Below, piece by piece: positions 54,903 through 64,000 of a stretch of DNA of 64,000 nt. The notes beneath the pieces were generated by a model. It saw only the letters and a list, made by a program, of their open reading frames with translations. It made no database searches and had not been told where the DNA came from. Position 1 is the first letter of the stretch. Each line of letters starts with the position of its first letter. The DNA lies in NCBI RefSeq assembly GCF_002127535.1, contig NZ_MUBJ01000001.1:1-64000 (forward strand), given 5' to 3'. The position numbers were made by a program, and so were the translations under genes. The stretch is from Xenorhabdus vietnamensis (GTDB lineage Bacteria; Pseudomonadota; Gammaproteobacteria; Enterobacterales; Enterobacteriaceae).

Positions 54903-56180
54903 ATGCAACTCCTTATGAGCCTGATCGGAATGGCAGTACTGATTTTTATCGCAGTACTCTTCTCCAGTAACTATCGAGCCATTAAAATCCGTACTGTCCT
55001 GGGCGCCTTTCTAATTCAGGTTGCTATTGGGGCATTTGTACTTTATGTACCAGCAGGCAAAGATATTCTGGGGGGAATATCAAAAGGCGTTTCCAACGTA
55101 ATTGGATATGGCCAAAAAGGAACAGAGTTTATTTTTGGCGGACTGGTTTCCGACAAAATGTTTGAATTGTTCGGCGGTGGCGGCTTTATCTTTGCCCTGC
55201 GTGTTCTGCCTGTGATTGTTTTCTTCTCATCACTCATTGCAGTGTTGTATTACATGGGCGTTATGCAGCTCATCATCAAAATATTGGGTGGTGGATTGCA
55301 GAAAATATTGGGGACATCACGGACTGAATCTCTGTCTGCGACTGCGAATATTTTCGTGGGTCAAACCGAAGCCCCTCTGGTTGTGCGTCCTTATATTGCG
55401 ACCATGACCCAATCTGAATTGTTTGCGGTTATGTGTGGTGGTCTGGCTTCCGTCGCAGGGTCAGTATTAGCGGGCTACGCATCTATGGGTGTTCCATTGG
55501 AATACCTGATCGCTGCTTCATTCATGGCAGCACCAGGTGGTTTGTTGTTTGCGAAGCTGATGGTGCCGGAAACAGAAAAAACGCTTGATACTGCTGATGC
55601 GATGTCATTGGTTGCAGCGGAAGATCGTCCTGCAAATATTATTGATGCGGCAGCATCAGGTGCCGCATCCGGTATGCAATTGGCTCTGAACGTTGGTGCA
55701 ATGTTGTTGGCATTCACCGCATTGATTGCTTTGTTGAATGGTATTTTAGGTGGTGTCGGCGGTTGGTTCGATTATCCACAATTATCCATGGAACTGGTTT
55801 TGGGCTGGGTTTTTGCTCCAATTGCTTACTTAATTGGTATTCCATGGCATGAAGCAACAATCGCAGGTTCTTTCATCGGCCAGAAAGTGGTGGTCAATGA
55901 GTTTGTGGCATTCATGAACTTTGGTGAATATCTGAAAGCTGATGATGTGGTTAAGGCTGCGGGTCTGCAAGTGCTTTCCGAACATACCAAAGCAATTATC
56001 GCCTTTGCTTTGTGTGGCTTCGCTAACTTGTCTTCTGTTGCGATTCTTCTGGGGGGCTTGGGTGGTATGGCTCCAAGCCGTCGTGGTGACATTGCCCGTT
56101 TGGGTTTGAAAGCTGTGTTGGCAGGCTCACTCTCTAACTTGATGAGTGCAACAATTGCAGGATTCTTCCTCGCATTGTAA
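54903..56180 (+). CDS. CNT-family nucleoside transporter (NupC/NupX-like)
   Basis: A 425-residue membrane protein with about ten or more hydrophobic segments. The CNT signature is clear: [23 protein letters not shown] (residues ~140-162) and the C-terminal [24 protein letters not shown]. It resembles the YeiJ/YeiM (NupX/PsuT) branch more than E. coli NupC. It imports nucleosides with H+ or Na+. It lies directly upstream of deoCABD with its own terminator, so it supplies substrates for the deo pathway from a separate transcript. Confidence 0.88.
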   Translation: MQLLMSLIGMAVLIFIAVLFSSNYRAIKIRTVLGAFLIQVAIGAFVLYVPAGKDILGGISKGVSNVIGYGQKGTEFIFGGLVSDKMFELFGGGGFIFALRVLPVIVFFSSLIAVLYYMGVMQLIIKILGGGLQKILGTSRTESLSATANIFVGQTEAPLVVRPYIATMTQSELFAVMCGGLASVAGSVLAGYASMGVPLEYLIAASFMAAPGGLLFAKLMVPETEKTLDTADAMSLVAAEDRPANIIDAAASGAASGMQLALNVGAMLLAFTALIALLNGILGGVGGWFDYPQLSMELVLGWVFAPIAYLIGIPWHEATIAGSFIGQKVVVNEFVAFMNFGEYLKADDVVKAAGLQVLSEHTKAIIAFALCGFANLSSVAILLGGLGGMAPSRRGDIARLGLKAVLAGSLSNLMSATIAGFFLAL

Positions 56181-56205
56181 AACGCAGAGAGCGTATATTA
56201 AATTG

Positions 56206-56240
56206 AATGCAGGTGAGATTTCTCACCTGCATTTGTTTTT
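56206..56240 (+). terminator. Terminator after the nucleoside transporter
   Basis: AATGCAGGTGAGA (56206-56218) and TCTCACCTGCATT (56221-56233), a perfect 13-bp stem with a 2-nt spacer, followed by a T-rich run. Confidence 0.92.
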
Positions 56241-56255
56241 CCTGAAAACATTTTA

Positions 56256-56356
56256 CGTGATTTAGTTCACATTAAAATGTTTGTAGTTGCAAAAGTTATA
56301 TAGTTAGTGTGATTTTAAGCACAAATTATTGTTTATTTACATGTTAATAATGATGT
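56256..56356 (+). promoter_or_regulatory. deoP2-like promoter with two CRP sites
   Basis: CRP site 1 is CGTGATTTAGTTCACA (56256-56271) and site 2 is TGTGATTTTAAGCACA (56308-56323); their centres are 52 bp apart, matching the -93/-40 spacing of E. coli deoP2 where CytR binds between them. A TTAATAAT -10-like box lies at ~56343-56350. The remaining ~300 bp to deoC form a long leader with several ACTAATCGT/CAAC-type repeats but no gene. Confidence 0.7.
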
Positions 56357-56668
56357 GCAAAAAACCTTATGGAGAAGGTTCAGCCCGATAATATCGGGCA
56401 ATAAAAACAGAAAAATAGCGCGGAGAGAGGGAACTCTGTTGTTGCAGTGGCATATTGCCGTAGCAACATCTTCAAGGAACCAAGTCCGCTCGCCAACAAA
56501 CGAACGAGATTATTTATAAAAAATAAACGATTAAAACTAATTTTTATAAACAATTGTCACAACTAATTGTCATAAATAGTCGTCAAAACTAATCGTTCGT
56601 TCAAAATAATCGTACAAAAGAATGTGTGAACTGGTTCAGTCACGATAATAATACCGTTGGAGAGTTCT

Positions 56669-57448
56669 ATGACCGATTTAACCGCCGCCGCTCAGCGTGC
56701 GCTGAGTTTGATGGATTTAACTACACTTAATGATGATGATACAGATGAGAAAGTGACAGCACTTTGTCGTCAGGCAAACAGCCCCGCCGGACATACAGCA
56801 GCTATCTGCATCTACCCACGTTTTATTCCAGTGGCACGCAAGGTACTGCGCGAACAGGGAACTCCTGATGTTCGCATTGCTACGGTGACCAACTTCCCGC
56901 ATGGCAATGATGATATCGACATTGCACTGGCTGAAACCCGTGCAGCCATAGCTTATGGCGCTGATGAAGTGGATGTTGTTTTCCCTTATCGTGCATTGAT
57001 GGCAGGCAATGAGCAGATTGGCTTTGATTTGGTAAAAGCCTGCAAAACGGCCTGTACTGAATCAGGCGTATGGCTAAAAGTCATTATTGAAACGGGTGAA
57101 TTAAAAGACCCGGCTTTGATTCGCAGAGCATCCGAAATTTCAATTACGGCTGGTGCTGATTTCATTAAAACCTCAACCGGTAAAGTTTCTGTGAATGCGA
57201 CACTAGAAAGTGCCGAAATTATGCTGAGCGTAATCCGTGATATGGGCGTAGGCGACAGTGTTGGTTTTAAACCAGCGGGTGGCGTGCGTACCGCGGAAGA
57301 AGCGGCACAATATTTGGCACTGGCGGAACGTATCATGGGAGACAAATGGGTTGATTCCCGTCATTTCCGTTTTGGTGCATCCAGTTTGTTGAGCAGTTTG
57401 CTGACTACACTTGGATATCAAGGCCAAAAGCAAAGCAGTGGCTATTGA
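56669..57448 (+). CDS. deoC: Deoxyribose-phosphate aldolase
   Basis: A 259-residue class I aldolase that splits deoxyribose 5-phosphate into acetaldehyde and glyceraldehyde 3-phosphate. The Schiff-base Lys lies in [12 protein letters not shown], and [15 protein letters not shown] and [10 protein letters not shown] are further signatures. The start was set at the ATG at 56669 (TTGGAGAG upstream) rather than 56657. It is the first gene of the deoCABD operon. Confidence 0.97.
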   Translation: MTDLTAAAQRALSLMDLTTLNDDDTDEKVTALCRQANSPAGHTAAICIYPRFIPVARKVLREQGTPDVRIATVTNFPHGNDDIDIALAETRAAIAYGADEVDVVFPYRALMAGNEQIGFDLVKACKTACTESGVWLKVIIETGELKDPALIRRASEISITAGADFIKTSTGKVSVNATLESAEIMLSVIRDMGVGDSVGFKPAGGVRTAEEAAQYLALAERIMGDKWVDSRHFRFGASSLLSSLLTTLGYQGQKQSSGY

Positions 57449-57532
57449 GATCAATAATAATTAATTGAATGCACGCTAAGATAGTGTGCATTACTGCCAT
57501 TCTTTTCAGATAATAATGATTGGGAGGTAGCT

Positions 57533-58918
57533 TTGTTTCTGGCACAGGAAATTATCCGCAAAAAACGTGATGGCTATCCATTGCATGAAGAAGAGATACG
57601 CTTCTTTATTAACGGAGTCCGCGATAATACGGTTTCTGAAGGACAGATTGCCGCTCTGGCAATGACTATTTATTTCCATGATATGACGATGGAAGAACGT
57701 GTCGCACTGACATTGGCGATGCGTGATTCTGGCACGGTTTTAGATTGGAAAAAATTGAATTTACCTGGCCCGGTTGTCGATAAACACTCGACGGGCGGTG
57801 TGGGGGACGTCACTTCCCTGATGCTTGGCCCAATGGTGGCGGCTTGCGGGGGATATGTACCGATGATATCGGGGCGTGGTTTAGGGCATACCGGAGGTAC
57901 ACTTGATAAATTGGAGTCTATTCCCGGTTTTGACATTTTCCCTGATGAGCATCGTTTCCGTGACATTATCCGCGATGTGGGCGTTGCCATTATTGGACAG
58001 ACTAGTTCACTGGCACCTGCGGATAAACGTTTTTATGCGACGCGTGATATTACGGCAACAGTTGACTCTATCCCTTTGATTACAGCTTCTATCTTGGGTA
58101 AAAAACTGGCTGAAGGGCTGGATGCTTTAGTCATGGATGTGAAAGTGGGTTCCGGGGCATTTATGCCGACCTATGAGCAATCGGAACGGCTGGCTGAATC
58201 TATTGTTGAAGTCGCTAATGGTGCGGGGTGCAAAACCACAGCATTATTGACAGATATGAATCAAGTCTTGGCATCCAGCGCAGGTAATGCGTTGGAAGTG
58301 CGTGAAGCTGTCCAATTTTTGACGGGGGAATACCGTAATCCTCGGTTATTTGAAGTCACTATGGCGTTGTCTGCTGAAATGCTGGTTTCGGGCAATTTGG
58401 CCCTTGATCGTGATGATGCATACCATAAGTTACAAGCAGCATTGGATAGTGGCAAAGCAGTGGAAACATTTAGTCGCATGGTGGCCGCACAAAAAGGGCC
58501 AACCGATTTTGTCGAAAATTACGACCACTATCTACCGACCGCGGAATACGTCAAGCCAGTATTAGCCGGCCAGATGTTAGAAGGTCAGACGTTAGAAGGT
58601 CAAACTAGCATCGTTGCCGAAATGGATACCCGAGCTTTGGGAATGTCCGTTGTTACATTGGGTGGAGGGCGCCGTAAAGCGACTGATCCTATTAATTACA
58701 GTGTGGGGCTGAGTGATATCGTTGCACTGGGTACAAAAGTGAATGCGGATACACCGTTGGCAATGATTCATGCCAATAGTGAACATGCTTGGCATGAAGC
58801 CGCAGAAGCAGTTCGTAAGGCCTTTGTTTTTAAGGAAACAGTTTTTAAGGAAACAGTTCTTAAGGAACCCGGAAAACAAGCCACCACACCTATGGTTTAT
58901 CGTCATATTCGTGGATAA
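57533..58918 (+). CDS. deoA: Thymidine phosphorylase
   Basis: A 461-residue homodimeric enzyme. The TTG start at 57533 (GGGAGG upstream) gives [13 protein letters not shown], the normal N-terminus. Phosphate-binding [15 protein letters not shown] and [16 protein letters not shown] are intact. Compared with the 440-residue E. coli enzyme it carries two small in-frame tandem duplications: [10 protein letters not shown] (about residues 347-356) and [13 protein letters not shown] near the C-terminus, each from repeated 15-18-nt DNA units. Both lie in surface-type regions, so activity is probably kept. Confidence 0.96.
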   Translation: MFLAQEIIRKKRDGYPLHEEEIRFFINGVRDNTVSEGQIAALAMTIYFHDMTMEERVALTLAMRDSGTVLDWKKLNLPGPVVDKHSTGGVGDVTSLMLGPMVAACGGYVPMISGRGLGHTGGTLDKLESIPGFDIFPDEHRFRDIIRDVGVAIIGQTSSLAPADKRFYATRDITATVDSIPLITASILGKKLAEGLDALVMDVKVGSGAFMPTYEQSERLAESIVEVANGAGCKTTALLTDMNQVLASSAGNALEVREAVQFLTGEYRNPRLFEVTMALSAEMLVSGNLALDRDDAYHKLQAALDSGKAVETFSRMVAAQKGPTDFVENYDHYLPTAEYVKPVLAGQMLEGQTLEGQTSIVAEMDTRALGMSVVTLGGGRRKATDPINYSVGLSDIVALGTKVNADTPLAMIHANSEHAWHEAAEAVRKAFVFKETVFKETVLKEPGKQATTPMVYRHIRG

Positions 58919-58995
58919 ATCAGACAAGAATTGAAATCGATTTTAATAGCTGGCAGTTTCCGCATTGATAGCGAGAATTGACGCAGGAGAAAATT

Positions 58996-60219
58996 ATGAA
59001 ACGTACATTCATCATGGTATTGGATTCCTTTGGTATCGGTGCAAGTGCTGATGCTGAAAAATTTGGTGACAAGGGATCTAACACTTTGGGGCACATTGCA
59101 GAACAATGCGCTCGTGGTGAGGCTGATATCGGCCGTAAAGGGCCACTGCATTTGCCAAACCTGAGTCGTCTGGGATTGGGCAAGGCAACGGAAGAGTCTT
59201 GTGGAACTTTCCCAATTGGTTTGGATAAGGATGCCGAAATTATTGGCGCTTATGGTTACGCGAGTGAACTTTCTTCTGGTAAAGATACGCCATCAGGCCA
59301 TTGGGAAATTGCAGGTGTTCCGGTTCTGTTCGACTGGGGTTATTTCCATGACGAAGAAAACAGTTTCCCACAGGAACTTCTGGATAGACTGGTTGAGCGC
59401 GCTAACCTATCGGGTTATCTGGGGAATTGCCACTCTTCCGGTACAGTGATTCTGGATAAACTGGGTGAAGAACATATGAAAACCGGTAAGCCGATTTTCT
59501 ATACTTCTGCGGATTCGGTTTTCCAGATCGCTTGCCATGAAGAGACATTTGGTCTGGATCGCCTGTATGAGCTGTGTGAAATTGCTCGTGAAGAATTGAA
59601 TATTGGTGAATATAACATTGGCCGCGTGATTGCCCGTCCATTTGTGGGTGATAAAGTCGGGAATTTCCAGCGTACAGGCAACCGTCATGACTTGGCCGTT
59701 GAGCCACCAGCTCCAACTGTCCTGAAAAAATTGGTTGATGAGAAGCAAGGTGAAGTGGTTTCCATCGGTAAGATTGCAGATATCTATGCGAATGTAGGTA
59801 TCACCAAGAAGATCAAGGCGACGGGAATTGATGCCCTGTTTGATGCTTCACTGATTGAAATGGAGCAGGCGGGAGATAACACCATCGTATTTACCAATTT
59901 TGTTGATTTTGACTCTTCTTATGGTCACCGCCGTGATGTTGCTGGTTATGCAGCAGCATTGGAGTTATTTGACCGTCGCTTGCCAGAAATGCTGAAATTG
60001 GTTAAAGAAGATGACATTCTGCTCTTCACTGCTGACCATGGTTGTGATCCAACTTGGGCGGGCTCTGATCACACTCGTGAACATATCCCAGTTCTGGTTT
60101 ACGGACCTAAAGTTAAACCCGGTTCATTAGGGCATCGTGAAACGTTTGCCGACATTGGTCAGACAATCGCGCAATACTTCAATCTGACACCAATGGATTA
60201 CGGTAAATCAATGTTTTAA
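58996..60219 (+). CDS. deoB: Phosphopentomutase
   Basis: A 407-residue metal-dependent enzyme of the alkaline phosphatase superfamily interconverting (deoxy)ribose 1- and 5-phosphates. It begins [25 protein letters not shown]. Metal-site motifs [17 protein letters not shown] and [20 protein letters not shown] are intact. The start ATG at 58996 has CAGGAGA upstream, and the spacer to deoA is 77 bp. Confidence 0.97.
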   Translation: MKRTFIMVLDSFGIGASADAEKFGDKGSNTLGHIAEQCARGEADIGRKGPLHLPNLSRLGLGKATEESCGTFPIGLDKDAEIIGAYGYASELSSGKDTPSGHWEIAGVPVLFDWGYFHDEENSFPQELLDRLVERANLSGYLGNCHSSGTVILDKLGEEHMKTGKPIFYTSADSVFQIACHEETFGLDRLYELCEIAREELNIGEYNIGRVIARPFVGDKVGNFQRTGNRHDLAVEPPAPTVLKKLVDEKQGEVVSIGKIADIYANVGITKKIKATGIDALFDASLIEMEQAGDNTIVFTNFVDFDSSYGHRRDVAGYAAALELFDRRLPEMLKLVKEDDILLFTADHGCDPTWAGSDHTREHIPVLVYGPKVKPGSLGHRETFADIGQTIAQYFNLTPMDYGKSMF

Positions 60220-60292
60220 TTTTTTGTGGGGACCGATGGGGCTCCACATTTTCATCTATTTTGATACGTAATAAAAACAAGGAAATAAATAT

Positions 60293-61009
60293 ATGGCCAC
60301 CCCACATATTAATGCTGAGATGGGCGATTTTGCTGATGTTGTTTTGATGCCCGGTGATCCACTGCGCGCAAAATACATTGCAGAAACTTTCTTGGAAGAC
60401 GCTCACCAGGTTAACAATGTTCGCGGTATGCTGGGTTTCACCGGTACTTACAAAGGCCGCCGCATCTCTGTTATGGGCCATGGAATGGGTATTCCATCTT
60501 GCTCGATTTACGCCAAAGAACTGATCACTGAATTTGGTGTTAAAAAAATCATCCGTATTGGTTCCTGTGGTGCGGTCAGCGAAGACGTTAAAATCCGTGA
60601 TATTGTCATTGGCATGGGTGCATGCACCGATTCCAAAGTAAACCGCCTGCGTTTTAAAGATCACGACTTTGCAGCGATTGCTGATTTTGATCTGGTCCGT
60701 AACGCTGTTGATGCGGCCAAGGCGAAGAATATCCACGCACGTGTTGGTAATATTTTCTCTGCTGATTTGTTCTATACGCCAGATCCTCAGATGTTCGACG
60801 TTATGGAAAAATACGGCATTTTGGGTGTTGAAATGGAGGCGGCGGGCATCTACGGTGTTGCTGCTGAATTTGGTGCAAAAGCACTGGCTATTTGTACTGT
60901 TTCTGACCATATTCGTACTGGCGAACAAACGACTGCTGAAGAACGTCAAAACACATTTAATGACATGATTGAGATTGCGCTTGAATCTATTCTGATGGGT
61001 GACAATTAA
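60293..61009 (+). CDS. deoD: Purine-nucleoside phosphorylase DeoD
   Basis: A 238-residue hexameric enzyme. [34 protein letters not shown], phosphate-binding [26 protein letters not shown] and [10 protein letters not shown] match E. coli DeoD. It is the last gene of the deo operon, followed by a strong terminator. Confidence 0.98.
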   Translation: MATPHINAEMGDFADVVLMPGDPLRAKYIAETFLEDAHQVNNVRGMLGFTGTYKGRRISVMGHGMGIPSCSIYAKELITEFGVKKIIRIGSCGAVSEDVKIRDIVIGMGACTDSKVNRLRFKDHDFAAIADFDLVRNAVDAAKAKNIHARVGNIFSADLFYTPDPQMFDVMEKYGILGVEMEAAGIYGVAAEFGAKALAICTVSDHIRTGEQTTAEERQNTFNDMIEIALESILMGDN

Positions 61010-61047
61010 GAAAGCGTCAATAATTTTAGCATTTCATTAAAAAATCA

Positions 61048-61080
61048 TAAGCCCTTTCCATCATTGGAAAGGGCTTTTTA
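61048..61080 (+). terminator. deo operon terminator
   Basis: AGCCCTTTCC (61050-61059) and GGAAAGGGCT (61066-61075), a perfect 10-bp stem, followed by a T-run. Confidence 0.95.
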
Positions 61081-61660
61081 TTTATAAATCATATTTTCGC
61101 CTTTCATATTTTGTTAATGATAGGTGGGAACTATTTATTTAATAGTTATTTTATTCCTCAGTGAGTTGGTCAAAAAACGAATGAAAATAATAAATAAAAC
61201 AAAATTAAAACGATATTTTTTAAGTGATGCTCAATGTGAATAATTAGCTTGATAATTATACTGATTAGATAAATATCTTGAATTTATTTTGACTTAATCA
61301 ATAAGATTGATAATAAAATCCAAATGTTATGGTTATGTCGAGATAATAAAACATTCATTCTTTTTAGGAAGATAAAATAGAGCAATAAAGCAACGCCAAT
61401 TAAGATACTAAATTACTAAACATCGCTCGATATAACTCAGGGTAATAATCCAAAATAAAAAAATTATTGGTAAAATATACTACTCATTACGCGTACTTTT
61501 TTATAAAAACTCATATTTCATATGATGTTAAGGTACATAGTCAGTTTTATCGGCTGAAATTTGACTTAAGATTTATTCTGTAGAATGATATTGCCGGTTT
61601 GGTTTATTTTGACTGGTTATGATTTCTGTCAAAAAACTAAATAATCATTCGCCTAAGTGT

Positions 61661-61676
61661 CAGAAATTAATTTCTG
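61661..61676. promoter_or_regulatory. 16-bp perfect palindrome upstream of the fimbrial operon
   Basis: CAGAAATTAATTTCTG lies 61 bp before the pilin start and could be an operator near the promoter. The 61081-61736 gap is very AT-rich (H-NS-like target character) and contains no gene. I saw no pair of long inverted repeats of the kind used for mrp-type phase switching. Confidence 0.45.
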
Positions 61677-61736
61677 TGCTTCGGCTTCCCTTTGGCTATC
61701 AGTATTTATTTTACAATTAAAGGCATAAGTTAAATT

Positions 61737-62276
61737 ATGAAACTTAACAAATTGGCGATGGTTTTAGGCTTGGGCGTGGCTTTAACTGCTGGTATGGCAA
61801 ATGCAGCACCTACTCAAGGTAACGGCACAGTTAAATTCACTGGTTCTATTATTAATTCCGTTTGTTCAATCAAAAACAATAATGTTGAAGTTGATCTGGG
61901 GCAAGTAACCAACATTGCCTTGCAAAAGGGTGGTGAATCATCTTCTAAGCCTTTCAAAATTGAATTACAAGACTGCGTTCTTGATACTATGAAAGGTGTA
62001 ACAACAACTTTCACTGGGCCAGAAGCTGATGGCTCTGTGAAAGGCCTGTTGGCTCTTGAAGGTAAATCGCAAGGTGCTGGAATCATGATCACTAATCATG
62101 GTAACAAGCACATTCCTCTGGGCAAAGCATCAGAATTGATGTCTCTGCATGATGGCGATAACACACTGAACTTCGCTGCTCGCCTGAAAGGCCTGCAAGG
62201 CGTTGAAGGTGAAAGTATGGATGTGAAAACCGGTAGCTTCACTGCTATTGCAAACTTCACTTTGAACTACCTGTAA
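61737..62276 (+). CDS. mrxA: Major fimbrial subunit (MrxA/MrpA-like pilin)
   Basis: A 179-residue chaperone-usher pilin. The signal peptide is MKLNKLAMVLGLGVALTAGMANA. The mature part has the N-terminal donor-strand region GNGTVKFTGSIINSVCSI, a Cys pair (VCSI and QDCVL) for the intra-subunit disulfide, and the C-terminal beta-zipper FTAIANFTLNYL with penultimate Tyr. It is most like Xenorhabdus MrxA and Proteus MrpA, but the symbol is tentative. The usher gene lies 594 bp downstream, probably in the same operon, with a 10-bp stem (62313-62322 with 62343-62352) after the pilin that may limit read-through. Confidence 0.85.
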   Translation: MKLNKLAMVLGLGVALTAGMANAAPTQGNGTVKFTGSIINSVCSIKNNNVEVDLGQVTNIALQKGGESSSKPFKIELQDCVLDTMKGVTTTFTGPEADGSVKGLLALEGKSQGAGIMITNHGNKHIPLGKASELMSLHDGDNTLNFAARLKGLQGVEGESMDVKTGSFTAIANFTLNYL

Positions 62277-62312
62277 TATTACGAGCTGACAGCTAATTTT
62301 TAATAGCTGAAT

Positions 62313-62352
62313 ATCAGGAAACCTAGTGCAATTTATATTTGAGTTTCCTGAT
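62313..62352 (+). terminator. Stem after the pilin gene (attenuator candidate)
   Basis: ATCAGGAAAC (62313-62322) and GTTTCCTGAT (62343-62352) form a perfect 10-bp stem with a 20-nt loop. There is no strong T-run, so partial termination or mRNA protection of the abundant pilin message is plausible, as in other fimbrial operons. A second hairpin, GCCATT..AATGGC, is at 62578-62603. Confidence 0.5.
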
Positions 62353-62689
62353 GATACTTTCAGGGTATTTCTTGAACATCATGTGTTAGCAGAATGGTAC
62401 TACAGTATTCTGTAGCGAGAATAGTGTTATTGATCTAAATCAATATTACTGATAATTAGGTAAACAGAATGCGCCATTAACGGAATGATACCTATAGAGG
62501 TAAATTGAAATACCCTTTTTTATTTATTTGAACTACGGTGTTCTCTATTGGCTGTATTAGGAAAATAAAATTTTTTTGCCATTTAAGAGTAATTTCTAAT
62601 GGCATACCGATGGTGACATGTTTTCTCTATTCCCCGCAGTACGGTAAAGCCAGTAAAGCATAAAACAGAGAACGTAACTATTACGGATA

Positions 62690-62848
62690 AACGCAGGACA
62701 TGTGGCTACCTCTGCAACCCCAGTATCAGTCAAAGTTCTCAATTTAGAACGATGAATTTTAATGATGCCATGTATTTGGTGATAACTCCTACACACTTAC
62801 AAACTTGGCAGTATCAAACAGCGGTTAAATTCAAATTGGATTATTAAC
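62690..62848 (+). pseudogene. Possible remnant of a second pilin gene (weak)
   Basis: A plus-strand frame ending at the TAA at 62846-62848 encodes ...DAMYLVITPTHLQTWQYQTAVKFKLDY, which has the alternating pattern and penultimate aromatic end of fimbrial subunit C-termini. The upstream portion is not open. mrp-type operons carry a second pilin-like gene between pilin and usher, so a decayed copy is possible, but similarity is slight. Confidence 0.2.
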
Positions 62849-62870
62849 GATTCATTGTTTAGAGGATGCT

Positions 62871-64000
62871 ATGGCTTTGTTTTCAGGTTCTATGAATCAT
62901 GATCTTTTATCTATTAATAAAAAATCGAACAGTAATAAAAAATCGAACAATAATAGAAAAAACACCTTTAATAAAAACAGAGTGATTAATAAAAAAAAGA
63001 TAGCTGATAAGACAAAAACAGATCACCTAATTTACGGAATTAAACCTCTTTCTGCTTTGGTACTGTTTGCAGTATCTGGTATTCAGGCAGCTTATTCTAA
63101 GCCACCAATTGAATTTAATACTGATGCTCTGGATATCAGTGAGCGTGCCAATATTGATTTGGATAAGTTCGCCCGCACAGGTTATATCATGCCGGGTAAC
63201 TATATAATGGGTGTCAGGGTGAATCAAAATGAGTTTCCGGATATGCATTCTATCGATTTCATTGCTCCACCTGATGATCCAAAAGGTAGTGAAGCCTGTA
63301 TATCCCCCGAATTAGTGAAGCAAATAACACTGAAACAGGAATGGATAGAAAAATTGAGTTGGCAGAATGAAGGGAAGTGCCTTGATTTCAATGCATTGCC
63401 TGGTATATCAGCAAGAGGCGATCTGGCGACTTATACACTTTATTTAATCGTACCTAAAATCTATCTGGAATATGATTTGCCAAACTGGGACCCGCCTTCT
63501 CGCTGGGATAATGGGCTTCCCGGATTGCTGTTTGACTATAACTTCAATGCCCAAACCACTAAACCCACTCATGGCAGTAGTAACCAGCAGATAAGTGCTA
63601 ACGGAACAGCGGGGATGAATGCTGGAGCATGGCGCTTTCGGGCTGACTGGCAGGCCAGATATAACCATTTGAAAAATCAGCAGGATGATAAATCGGTTCA
63701 TTCTAGCGGAAGAGATCGTACTAATGGAAAAGATCGTGAGTGGGAGTGGAGCCGTTACTATATGTATCGTGCTCTCCCTCGTCTGGAATCAAAACTGACA
63801 TTGGGTGAGGATTATCTCAATTCCAATATATTCGATAGCTTTCGTTATACAGGCATCAGTTTGGTCACTGATGAAAATATGTTACCTCCTAATTTACGTG
63901 GGTATGCACCTGAAGTTACAGGTGTAGCGCGGACTAATGCCAAGGTGACGGTTAGGCAACAGGGAAGAGTACTATATGAAACTCAGGTCGCTTCTGGCCC
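62871..64000 (+). CDS. Outer-membrane fimbrial usher (partial, runs off window)
   Basis: ATG at 62871 (AGAGGA upstream) opens a frame with no stop to the window end: ~376 residues of a FimD/MrpC-type usher. Signature segments: FNTDALDI, ...YIMPGNYIMGVRVNQNEF, PGISARGDLATYTLYLIVPKIYLEYDLPNW, then FDYNFNAQTT and barrel strands ending ...RTNAKVTVRQQGRVLYETQV. The signal peptide (ALVLFAVSGIQAAYS) is preceded by an unusually long ~60-residue Asn/Lys-rich extension built from a repeated KKSN unit. The usher forms the assembly pore for the pilin encoded upstream. Confidence 0.88.
   Translation, partial: MALFSGSMNHDLLSINKKSNSNKKSNNNRKNTFNKNRVINKKKIADKTKTDHLIYGIKPLSALVLFAVSGIQAAYSKPPIEFNTDALDISERANIDLDKFARTGYIMPGNYIMGVRVNQNEFPDMHSIDFIAPPDDPKGSEACISPELVKQITLKQEWIEKLSWQNEGKCLDFNALPGISARGDLATYTLYLIVPKIYLEYDLPNWDPPSRWDNGLPGLLFDYNFNAQTTKPTHGSSNQQISANGTAGMNAGAWRFRADWQARYNHLKNQQDDKSVHSSGRDRTNGKDREWEWSRYYMYRALPRLESKLTLGEDYLNSNIFDSFRYTGISLVTDENMLPPNLRGYAPEVTGVARTNAKVTVRQQGRVLYETQVASG

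Noticed and set aside
61081..61736. Invertible mrp-type phase switch upstream of the pilin
   Set aside because: No pair of ~20-bp inverted repeats bracketing a promoter and no MrpI-like recombinase gene were seen; only a 16-bp palindrome.
62596..62796. 66-residue minus-strand ORF in the pilin-usher gap
   Set aside because: No ribosome binding site or motif, and antisense to the fimbrial transcript; likely chance.

Overview
The window looks like a chromosome segment of an insect-associated enterobacterium of the Xenorhabdus/Photorhabdus group (Morganellaceae), most likely Xenorhabdus. The reasons are AT-rich DNA, core genes in E. coli-like order but with Morganellaceae-type sequence, a mrx/mrp-like fimbrial pilin and usher, and small palindromic repeats ending in TATAC/GTATA. 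The species assignment is inference.

Layout. (a) 1-7063: right-hand remnant of an SPI-7/PFGI-1-type integrative conjugative element (ICE): transposase debris, a broken ArdC-like gene, ICE genes of unknown role, a CbtA-like toxin, a DUF1281 protein, a degenerate N6-methylase, a degenerate MobH (TraI_2) relaxase and a tyrosine recombinase. Four of its genes are each preceded by an H-type pseudoknot plus a T-run and ribosome binding site. (b) 7064-22490: a second island bounded by a direct repeat of the 3' end of tRNA-Phe. It has a P4-satellite-like chassis (integrase, AlpA, primase-helicase, iteron origin) and carries an aromatic-amino-acid cassette: LysR regulator, phenylalanine 4-hydroxylase, LysE-type exporter, pterin dehydratase, tyrosine-decarboxylase-like enzyme, TyrP permease and an FMN reductase. 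Read together, these genes would import Tyr, convert Phe to Tyr, and decarboxylate Tyr to tyramine.

(c) 22468-35070: core block matching E. coli minute 94 (tRNA-Phe, yjdC, dsbD, dcuA, aspA, fxsA, groES-groEL, yjeI, epmB/efp, gdx), with cutA absent and a heat-shock promoter and guanidine-II riboswitch visible. (d) 35078-43830: variable block: Nlp-like regulator, an orphan restriction-modification-type controller gene with C-boxes, TSUP permease, nucleoside hydrolase, an amine-oxidation operon (FAD oxidase, cupin, aldehyde dehydrogenase), phoA with a Pho box, and a GNAT gene.

(e) 43960-61080: core block matching E. coli minute 99 (two tRNA-Leu, rsmC, holD-rimI, prfC, osmY-like, yjjU-yjjV, CNT nucleoside transporter, deoCABD). 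It is interrupted at 46673-49847 by a 3.2-kb element inserted into the 5' end of prfC, the site used by SXT/R391 ICEs. The element duplicates a 20-bp core, supplies a new prfC start, and retains only an integrase stub, an orphan ORF and an acyltransferase. (f) 61080-64000: start of a chaperone-usher fimbrial operon (major pilin, then an usher cut by the window end).

The deo genes, nucleoside hydrolase and CNT transporter form a nucleoside-salvage theme. EF-P and its lysyl-modification enzyme EpmB are divergent neighbours. AspA and DcuA form the usual fumarate/aspartate pair.
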